A stretch of DNA of 11,389 bases from CAZNPU01 sp964575335. Its GTDB lineage: Bacteria > Planctomycetota > Phycisphaerae > Phycisphaerales > SM1A02. Position 1 is the first letter of the stretch; the number at the start of each line of letters is the position of its first letter. Below the pieces are notes generated by a model. It had not been told where the DNA came from. It made no database searches and saw nothing but the letters and a program-made list of their open reading frames with translations. A program made the position numbers and the translations under genes. Of this stretch, positions 6,509 through 11,389 are shown piece after piece. The stretch covers positions 1 to 11,389 of the forward strand of contig CAZNPU010000043.1 of the NCBI GenBank assembly GCA_964575335.1, written 5' to 3'.

Positions 6509-8065
6509 TTACCTGGCCTGAGGTGCAATAGGCTCATTCACGATTACCGCCACACCGAACCCGCCGTTGTCGCTGACGAAGGATGCCCCGCCGCCGATCA
6601 GAAGCGGATAGATATATCGCACCGGCCCTTCAAGCCGAAGCCTCCCGATTTCTGCTTCGATGATCTCCACAGACTCCTCGCCGCCGCTGCGCCTGCGGCT
6701 GTTCTTCACCGGCACCGCCTGCCGTCCTTCAGGACGAAGCACGGTAATGCCGCGATCGTGGCCGATCCAGAAGTTTCCATCAACTGCTGCGACGCAATGG
6801 ATCGTTGCGTCAAGCGGCTCACGGTGCAGCCATTCGCTCTGGCCGGCGGTGATCTTCACGAATGCACCGTCATCGCTGATCTCGGCGCGTCCGGCGGCAA
6901 CTGCAGCGTGAGTGATCGGCGCCGGCATAGCTTTGAGTACCGGCTCTGCCGGTTCCACACGCGAGTTGATGAGGTACATCCAGTAACCGTTCGGCCCGCC
7001 TGCCAGAATGTACTGCCCATCGCTCACGGCTGCGGTCAATCCTGCCGGCTCATGATGCGCACGCACAACAGCCCGCTCGGGATCGCGTCCGCCATCATCA
7101 AGCCGCATGACCAGCCGCCCGCACGATCCGACAATCGCCAGATGATTTTCGGTCAAAAGCACCGCATCGTGCGCCCCGACTACTGCAAGCCGATACGTGG
7201 ATTCCAGCGCATCACTGCTGACGCGATACGCATTGACTTCCTGATCGGAAATCACCCACAACCGGCCGCCCATCACGCGAACGCTGCGCACCTGGCCGTT
7301 GACCGCCACCGTTGCAGTCTCAGTGTTGATCTCGCGTATGTCCGGTGACATCAGGCCAACCAGCGCGCCCTGCTGGCCTTGCCGGACAAACACCAGGCCG
7401 CCGGGAATGCCAAGCGACAGCGGTAACGGGTGCAACTGGCTTGCCGATCCGACATAGCGACCGTCTTCAAGCCGAAACACGCGCCGATTGATTGTCGTCA
7501 CCAATCCATAATCGGTTCTCGCTACCGATTGCGGGTCATCAGCACACTCGTACAGCTTTGCGCCATCGGACAATCGAACCACGCCACCTGGGCCAGCAAC
7601 GTGAACAATGCCATCAACCAGACTCAATCGGCGGGGCTGAATCCCGAGCATCTGCCTGGACCAGCGATGCGCAATGGTCGGCGCACGTGGCGTGGCGATC
7701 GACAGCTCAATCACCTCGTCGTCCTGAATGACAACAAACAGCCGATCGCCTGATATCAGCATGTCGGTGGCTGGCCCGATCTTTCCCGGTTCGCCAAGCT
7801 CCACCTCGCGCATGACTGCCCCCAGCGATGGGTCGAGCAGCACAAGCGAGCAGCCAAAGGTTTGATACCACACCCCCTGATGCAACACCCCGCGATAGTG
7901 TGTGCCGCCAAGCTGGTGTTTCAGCGTCAGCACCGGCCGGGTGGGCGGCTTCGGCGGAGTCTTGGGACTGCTCGAACACCCCGGCAGAATTAGCATTGAT
8001 GCCGCCAGAACGGCAGCCAGAGAGCGACTTGTTCTGTGTGTCTTTGCCTGCACTGCGTGTTTCAT
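6509..8065 (-). CDS. Lipoprotein, probably beta-propeller fold
   Basis: The 518-residue product starts at ATG 8065. The frame is open further upstream (to 8200), but that would overlap the divergent TPR gene and bury the signal peptide. From 8065 the N-terminus is a classic lipoprotein signal: basic residues (KTHRTSR, 8-14), hydrophobic core (16-27) and lipobox L-P-G-C with the lipidated cysteine at 30, then a Ser/Pro-rich linker to about 45. There is no Asp after the cysteine, which would fit outer-membrane sorting if E. coli rules hold. The remainder repeats short strands ending in turns (GDRLFVV, GGRLWVIS, DGNFWIG), as in PQQ/WD40-like propellers, but I cannot assign a family or ligand. 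No enzyme motif is seen. It converges on the FG-GAP gene; no clear terminator was found after its stop. Confidence 0.8.
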   Translation of the reverse strand: MKHAVQAKTHRTSRSLAAVLAASMLILPGCSSSPKTPPKPPTRPVLTLKHQLGGTHYRGVLHQGVWYQTFGCSLVLLDPSLGAVMREVELGEPGKIGPATDMLISGDRLFVVIQDDEVIELSIATPRAPTIAHRWSRQMLGIQPRRLSLVDGIVHVAGPGGVVRLSDGAKLYECADDPQSVARTDYGLVTTINRRVFRLEDGRYVGSASQLHPLPLSLGIPGGLVFVRQGQQGALVGLMSPDIREINTETATVAVNGQVRSVRVMGGRLWVISDQEVNAYRVSSDALESTYRLAVVGAHDAVLLTENHLAIVGSCGRLVMRLDDGGRDPERAVVRAHHEPAGLTAAVSDGQYILAGGPNGYWMYLINSRVEPAEPVLKAMPAPITHAAVAAGRAEISDDGAFVKITAGQSEWLHREPLDATIHCVAAVDGNFWIGHDRGITVLRPEGRQAVPVKNSRRRSGGEESVEIIEAEIGRLRLEGPVRYIYPLLIGGGASFVSDNGGFGVAVIVNEPIAPQAR

Positions 8066-8097
8066 GCAATCAAGGTACCATCGCCGGAAATATTCGT

Positions 8098-8104
8098 TGA
8101 GGAG
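8098..8104 (+). promoter_or_regulatory. Ribosome binding site deciding the TPR start at 8109
   Basis: TGAGGAG lies 4 bases before ATG 8109. The frame is open further upstream, but this site and the TPR fold boundary both favour 8109. Only 43 bp separate this start from the divergent lipoprotein start. Confidence 0.6.
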
Positions 8105-8108
8105 TCCA

Positions 8109-8420
8109 ATGTCCGACCGCATCAGCCAACTGAAAACCATGCTCGACGCAGAGCCGAACGATACGTTCTGCATGTACGGCCTTGCTATGGAGTACGCCAA
8201 ACAGGGCGATCTGGATCAGTCAATTGCGTGGTTCGATAAAATCATTGCCATCGATCCGAACCACTGCTACGCCTATTTCCACAAGGCCAAGGTCCAGGAG
8301 GAAGCAGGCGATGTCGCTGCGGCCTGCGACACACTGCGCATCGGGCTTGAGCGGGCCAAAGCTGTTGGCGACGCCAAGGCTGCCAACGAGATTGCTGCTT
8401 ATCTGGATGAACTCACCTGA
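8109..8420 (+). CDS. Small tetratricopeptide repeat (TPR) protein
   Basis: The 103-residue product has no signal peptide and should be cytoplasmic. Two TPR-like helical hairpins are visible: residues 17-50 (N-D-T-F-C-M-Y-G-L-A-M-E-Y-A-K-Q-G-D-L-D-Q-S-I then W-F-D-K-I-I-A-I-D-P-N) and 52-86 (A-Y-F-H-K-A-K-V-Q-E-E-A-G-D-V then L-R-I-G-L). The first has the canonical G-A-Y-G-A pattern and the D-P at its end. A third helix (87-101) probably caps the stack. Such proteins are protein-binding scaffolds; the partner is unknown. The stop at 8420 lies 18 bp before recX on the same strand, so the two are probably one transcript. It starts 43 bp from the divergent lipoprotein gene. Small TPR proteins like this are common in planctomycete genomes. 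Confidence 0.82.
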   Translation: MSDRISQLKTMLDAEPNDTFCMYGLAMEYAKQGDLDQSIAWFDKIIAIDPNHCYAYFHKAKVQEEAGDVAAACDTLRIGLERAKAVGDAKAANEIAAYLDELT

Positions 8421-8438
8421 TCTACTCAACGAGCGAGC

Positions 8439-9125
8439 ATGACGCAGCACGCAATGTTTCCCGATCTTCCCGCCCAGGCCACGATCACTGAGATCGTCCC
8501 GCTGCCGTCTGATCCGAACATGCGGCGTGTGCGAATTGGTCGCAAGACCATCGCCACGCTTCGCGCAAACGATCTTGAGCAGTTGAATCTCAAAGTTGGC
8601 CAGCGGTGGACGAACGCTCTGGCCAAAGCCGTTGAAAAGGCGGTTGCAGCCAACAAAGCGCGCAAGGCGGCGCTGACGATGCTCGGTCGGCGGGCCGCTT
8701 CGCATGGCGAAGTGATCGAGCATCTGGTGCGAAAGGGACATGAGCTTTCCATCGCGCAACAGATTGCTGACGAATTCGCTGCCGACGGCTGGATTGATGA
8801 TCGCGCCTATGCGGAGGCGATCGTTCGCGAAGCGATGCGCAAGAAACCGGCCTCAAGGCGATTGCTGCTGGCGAAGCTTGAAGCAAAAAAAATCTCCCCC
8901 GAACTCGCAGCGACTGTGGCGGATGAAGCATTTGCACGCTGCGGCGAACTGGAAGCCGCCCTGGCGTTCGCACGCGAAAAGCTGGCTGCCATGCGCTCGC
9001 TCCCAGCCAGCACGATGTATCGCCGCCTCGCTGGCGCGCTGGCCCGGCGAGGATTCAATGAAGACGCAATCGCATCGGTATTTGACCAGTTGAACCTGCA
9101 CCCCGAGGAAACAAGCGACCTGTGA
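8439..9125 (+). CDS. recX: RecX family regulatory protein
   Basis: The 228-residue protein matches the RecX pattern: A-L-T-M-L-G-R-R-A-A-S-H-G-E-V-I-E-H-L-V-R-K-G at about 78-100, then D-G-W-I-D-D-R-A-Y-A-E-A-I-V-R at 116-130, then K-K-P-A-S-R-R-L-L-L-A-K-L at 135-147 and K-I-S at 151-153, with a last helical module to about 215. RecX proteins bind RecA filaments and usually inhibit strand exchange and ATP hydrolysis. About 60 extra residues precede the family core. ATG 8439 is used; ATG 8454 (residue 6) is an alternative, and no strong ribosome site decides. recA is not in the window. It follows the TPR gene with an 18-bp gap. An A8 run (8885-8892) lies inside codons 149-152. Confidence 0.87.
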   Translation: MTQHAMFPDLPAQATITEIVPLPSDPNMRRVRIGRKTIATLRANDLEQLNLKVGQRWTNALAKAVEKAVAANKARKAALTMLGRRAASHGEVIEHLVRKGHELSIAQQIADEFAADGWIDDRAYAEAIVREAMRKKPASRRLLLAKLEAKKISPELAATVADEAFARCGELEAALAFAREKLAAMRSLPASTMYRRLAGALARRGFNEDAIASVFDQLNLHPEETSDL

Positions 9126-9324
9126 CAACGCTATCCGCACGGCACGATGCGCGACTGTGTGAACATGCGCAGCGATGCGAAAAATCAATGGTTGCCGTAT
9201 GATTGGAGCCTCAATCAGGCGTCGATTGACTCAGAGACGCCACGAGACAAGCTTGCTCCGACCCGACCGGTTCTGTTCCAGAAACGTCTGGTGAAATCAA
9301 CGCAGATCGCACAGGGGAAGATTG
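9126..9324 (+). other. Intergenic leader of the rhodanese gene with alternative hairpins
   Basis: No terminator of recX is seen in these 199 bp. A short open frame (9147-9332) lacks a ribosome site and overlaps the rhodanese start, so it is not called. TCAATC (9211-9216) pairs perfectly with GATTGA (9224-9229). GGCGTC (9218-9223) pairs perfectly with GACGCC (9236-9241). The two pairings share space, because GGCGTC lies in the loop of the first and GATTGA in the loop of the second, so they cannot easily form together. Confidence 0.4.
9313..9318 (+). promoter_or_regulatory. Ribosome binding site deciding the rhodanese start at 9325
   Basis: AGGGGA lies 6 bases before ATG 9325. The TTG at 9322 directly before it would also be in frame, but ATG is the better start. 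Confidence 0.65.
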
Positions 9325-9681
9325 ATGACTGAATCCAACGCCACCACCACCGCCAATGAACTTGAAATCTCACCTCAGGAAGTGGCAAAGCTGCTCGCCA
9401 ATGATGCGGATTTTCTGTTCATCGATTGCCGCAAGCCTGAAGAGCGTGAACTTGCCTGCATCAACGGCACAAAGCTCGTTCCGATGCACGATCTGGGATG
9501 GCATATGGATGAGCTGCGCAAATACGAAGATCGTCTGATTGTGGTGCATTGCCATACCGGCCGGCGGTCGCTCATCGTCACACTCGCGCTGCGCGATCAG
9601 GGATTTACCAACGTGAAGTCCATGGCGGGCGGCATTGAGCGATGGTCAAAGGAAATCGATTCGACCGTGCCTCGCTATTGA
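9325..9681 (+). CDS. Single-domain rhodanese-like sulfurtransferase
   Basis: The 118-residue protein is one rhodanese domain. The active-site loop C-H-T-G-R-R-S lies at 76-82 with the catalytic Cys76, which would carry sulfur as a persulfide. Other family marks are F-I-D-C-R-K-P-E-E-R-E at 32-42, P-M-H-D-L at 53-57, the G-F-T-N-V near 93 and G-G-I-E-R-W at 102-107; the end, D-S-T-V-P-R-Y, resembles the C-terminal rhodanese of MoeB-like proteins. It lacks a signal peptide, so it is cytoplasmic. Rhodanese domains pass sulfur from donors such as thiosulfate to acceptors, or serve in cofactor or thiouridine synthesis; nothing nearby narrows this. It is preceded by 199 bp, so it probably has its own promoter, and followed by 411 bp without a gene. 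Confidence 0.9.
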   Translation: MTESNATTTANELEISPQEVAKLLANDADFLFIDCRKPEERELACINGTKLVPMHDLGWHMDELRKYEDRLIVVHCHTGRRSLIVTLALRDQGFTNVKSMAGGIERWSKEIDSTVPRY

Positions 9682-9903
9682 AATGATGCCGCAACAAAGC
9701 CATTTGGCTCACGCAGAAAACAACTGCACCAACTCTCTGAGTAAATCAGCAGTCAATCATCACTGTTCATAGCCCACAGCCGCTGCTGCTGCACAGAATC
9801 AGCACATGACGCACTTCGCGCCGAAATGCCCGTAAGTTCCGGCTCATCCGAACGATGCAGCCATTTCGCCCGATCGGCGACACGCAAAGTAGTGCACATT
9901 GGC

Positions 9904-9933
9904 TTGACCTGCTGCGCCGATGTGTTACATATT
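9904..9933 (+). promoter_or_regulatory. Possible sigma70-type promoter
   Basis: TTGACC (9904-9909) matches the -35 consensus at five of six bases. CATATT (9928-9933), 18 bp later, matches four of six of the -10 consensus. It would give a leader of roughly 150 nt before ATG 10093. Promoter rules in planctomycetes are poorly known, so this is a weak call. Confidence 0.3.
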
Positions 9934-10082
9934 GTTCATCATGGCCAGTTGCCCTTCCGGGATTCCCCCACTCACATTTTTTCATTGCATCCGCGGCACT
10001 GCAATTCAAGGGCGACCTGACACTGGTGTTGTGTCGGCCAATGTCCATGTTGTTGTTGTGTTCTGGTCACTTTTTTACTTCT

Positions 10083-10088
10083 GGAGGT
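10083..10088 (+). promoter_or_regulatory. Strong ribosome binding site for the gene at 10093
   Basis: GGAGGT, a near-perfect anti-16S match, lies 4 bases before ATG 10093. It fixes the start of the secreted protein. Confidence 0.7.
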
Positions 10089-10092
10089 ACGT

Positions 10093-10956
10093 ATGCAAGC
10101 AACGTATTCATCGCAAGCTCATCGAATCACGCGATTCCTGAGCGCACTTCCGAGGGCGGCCGCCATCACACTTGCCGGTTTCTGCGCAACGCTGACCAGT
10201 CCGGCAACTGCAGTTCCGCCAATCGATCCATTCCCCATTTGCCAACTGGTTACAAACGGCAACTTCAATCAAACACTGTGCACTACTGAACCCGTGTGCT
10301 ATCCACTGTGGTGGCAACTCACCACAGACACCGGAGGCTACGGCGACTTCAATGCCAACGCCTGGGGCCGGGTCGTCAACATCGGCGGCGCATACGGCAA
10401 CGTGGCTGAGCTCACCAGCTTCTCCACCGCAACGCACGACAACGACTGGCCTGCAGGAAGCGCAGGCTCCGCCAAGGTCGTGCTTGCTCAGGAAATCGAA
10501 AACATTCCCCATACCTTCATTCGGCTTGATGTCGCAGGCGGCGGCTTCGGCGCAACGCTCTACGATCAATCCATCGCTGGCTACAGCGTCTCGCTGATCG
10601 TTCACAATCTGACCAACAACGCCCGTTACCAGAGGCAAATCGCCGGCTCTCGATACGGCGGCACCGGTATCGGATGCCACGGCGGGTTGGCGCTCATCGG
10701 GATATTTCCGGAACGGCGGAACCTCTGCTTCAATCTCGGCCCCGCCGGCTTCAGCCAGGGCGATGACATTCGCATCGAGATCGTCTTCCAGACCTATGCC
10801 GTGACGACCGGACCATGCGATGATTTCTCAGAGTTCTCCGGCACGATCCGGCTCGACAACGTACGCATCTGCAACGGCTGCAGGTTGACCCACCAAGAAT
10901 CCGATCCCGAGGGAATGCTCAGCGTCGAAGTGGTATCAATCCCGCTTGATGACTGA
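10093..10956 (+). CDS. Secreted cysteine-rich protein, possible carbohydrate-binding-like beta-sandwich
   Basis: The 287-residue protein has a signal peptide (residues 1-40; basic R-I-T-R, hydrophobic 22-34, likely cut after S-P-A-T-A). The mature part begins with L-V-T-N-G-N-F-N (52-59) and closes with T-I-R-L-D-N-V-R-I-C (251-260). This 'NGNF ... LDNV' frame is common in jelly-roll, CBM-like domains of secreted bacterial proteins. Eight cysteines remain after cleavage (50, 63, 69, 195, 212, 242, 260, 263), enough for four disulfides. Unlike the other two exported proteins it lacks the calcium-binding tail, ending in an acidic stretch (S-I-P-L-D-D). I recognise no named family and no catalytic residues. 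It stands alone, with a strong ribosome site before it and a GC-rich terminator 36 bp after it. Confidence 0.78.
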   Translation: MQATYSSQAHRITRFLSALPRAAAITLAGFCATLTSPATAVPPIDPFPICQLVTNGNFNQTLCTTEPVCYPLWWQLTTDTGGYGDFNANAWGRVVNIGGAYGNVAELTSFSTATHDNDWPAGSAGSAKVVLAQEIENIPHTFIRLDVAGGGFGATLYDQSIAGYSVSLIVHNLTNNARYQRQIAGSRYGGTGIGCHGGLALIGIFPERRNLCFNLGPAGFSQGDDIRIEIVFQTYAVTTGPCDDFSEFSGTIRLDNVRICNGCRLTHQESDPEGMLSVEVVSIPLDD

Positions 10957-10992
10957 TCCTTCGTCATCTCACAGTTCTCCTTCTCCATACAG

Positions 10993-11033
10993 GCCGCCCC
11001 CGCTCGTTTCATCGCGCGGGGGCGGCGCTGTTT
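10993..11033 (+). terminator. GC-rich terminator of the secreted protein gene
   Basis: GCCGCCCCCGC (10993-11003) and GCGGGGGCGGC (11016-11026) form a perfect 11-bp stem around a 12-base loop, followed by GCTGTTTA. The T-tract is short, but the stem is very stable and lies 36 bp after the stop codon. Confidence 0.7.
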
Positions 11034-11305
11034 ACGGTTGAGATAAAACAACCGTTGTACGCCGCTTCAGCAATTCATCACTGAAGGGTTCAATCCGAAA
11101 ATCGCAATACCATCAGCCTGCTGGAAAACATTGCTCATTGATTTGCTGTTGAAGAAGCAATGCAACACCGCAAACGCCATTGCACACGCAGCAATGCTGA
11201 TGATGCTGAAAATCACATTTGAGCCAATCTCATTTCATCTCGCCTCGTCGGATGAGATGTCCAATGCAGTCGCACACAATTTGCCATGCGCCAAGCACGT
11301 CCGGA

Positions 11306-11334
11306 AACGATGAGTCGATAAGATGCTCATCGTT
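11306..11334. repeat. Perfect 9-bp inverted repeat next to the end terminator
   Basis: AACGATGAG (11306-11314) and CTCATCGTT (11326-11334) are perfect inverted partners with an 11-base loop. On the minus strand it lies just after the terminator at 11343-11366, so it may be a second or back-up terminator hairpin. Confidence 0.5.
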
Positions 11335-11342
11335 CAAAAACG

Positions 11343-11366
11343 AAAAACCCCGGCAGTGCCGGGGTT
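11343..11366 (-). terminator. Intrinsic terminator for a minus-strand gene beyond the right edge
   Basis: AACCCCGGC (11346-11354) and GCCGGGGTT (11358-11366) form a perfect 9-bp stem with a 3-base loop. Read on the minus strand, it is followed by a run of T, then CG, then five more T (complement of 11336-11347), the classic form. On the plus strand it is followed by GGTTGTTGG, which is weaker. It therefore implies a leftward gene just outside the window. Confidence 0.8.
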
Positions 11367-11389
11367 GGTTGTTGGTGTTGGTGAGTGAA

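Larger units (their letters stand above)
9682..10092 (+). other. Intergenic region upstream of the secreted protein gene
   Basis: These 411 bp have no convincing gene; open frames here overlap each other and lack ribosome sites. No clear terminator of the rhodanese gene was found. A possible promoter lies at 9904-9933. A leader hairpin is possible (GACAC 10019-10023 with GTGTC 10031-10035), followed by a T/G-rich stretch and a strong ribosome site before the next gene. Confidence 0.45.
10957..11389. other. Gene-free right end with two or more hairpins
   Basis: After the secreted protein gene, 433 bp hold no convincing gene; a 60-codon frame (11131-11313) lacks a ribosome site and a protein-like composition. 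The region holds the terminator at 10993-11033, a weak hairpin (CATCTC 11236-11241 with GAGATG 11254-11259), a 9-bp hairpin at 11306-11334, a terminator at 11343-11366 and a G/T-rich tail. A tRNA-like 'GGTTCAATCC' (11087-11096) has no matching stem. Confidence 0.45.

Noticed and set aside
8066..8200. Extended N-terminus of the lipoprotein (start at 8200)
   Set aside because: It would overlap the TPR gene and place a lipoprotein signal peptide 45 residues inside the protein; ATG 8065 gives a classic lipoprotein start.
9147..9332. Small 61-codon plus-strand frame between recX and the rhodanese gene
   Set aside because: No ribosome binding site, no protein-like pattern, and it overlaps the rhodanese start and its ribosome site.
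11076..11105. Possible tRNA T-arm (GGTTCAATCC)
   Set aside because: The flanking bases do not form the 5-bp T stem and there is no anticodon or acceptor stem around it.
11131..11313. 60-codon plus-strand frame near the right end
   Set aside because: No ribosome binding site and the composition is not protein-like; the region looks intergenic.
1..11389. CRISPR array, transposase or phage module
   Set aside because: No regularly spaced repeats of CRISPR size and no mobile-element proteins are encoded in the window.

Overview
The window looks like a chromosomal stretch from a planctomycete, most likely of the Phycisphaerae type. This is an inference from protein style: two secreted proteins end in paired calcium-binding, dockerin-like motifs of the form D-x-[ND]-G-[ND]-G-x-V-[DN]-V-x-DLL-x-VI-x-x-WG-x-C, and one also carries an 'NNNGVID ... 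NGNGIPDACE' tail. Both are typical of that group. No rRNA, tRNA, CRISPR array, transposase or phage gene was found.

Layout, left to right. (1) Positions 1-659: 3' part of an unrecognised plus-strand gene. (2) 660-1603: about 940 bp with no convincing gene but with inverted and direct repeats, ending in a repeat-rich block that may hold the promoter of the next gene. (3) 1604-3409: secreted di-heme cytochrome c/peroxidase-like protein (DUF1111 type) with a calcium-binding C-terminal tail. (4) 3410-3736: leader with a strong stem-loop. (5) 3737-6253: 838-residue secreted FG-GAP/VCBS protein with seven calcium motifs (probably one complete seven-bladed propeller), then beta-sandwich regions and the same kind of C-terminal tail, followed by a clear intrinsic terminator. 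(6) 6509-8065, minus strand: propeller-like lipoprotein, convergent with the previous gene. (7) 8109-9125: a TPR protein and recX, divergent from the lipoprotein gene and probably co-transcribed. (8) 9325-9681: single-domain rhodanese. (9) 10093-10956: secreted cysteine-rich protein of unknown function with a GC-rich terminator. (10) 10957-11389: no gene; it ends in a terminator that faces a minus-strand gene beyond the right edge.

The genes fall into two groups. The left half makes exported proteins that share a C-terminal module, probably for the cell surface or periplasm, with redox (DUF1111) and adhesion or binding (FG-GAP) roles. The right half holds small cytoplasmic housekeeping genes (TPR, RecX, rhodanese). 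I see no clear evidence of a new defence or mobile system. The more unusual points are the tail shared by two neighbours, the heme-peroxidase/calcium-tail fusion, and several structured intergenic elements.
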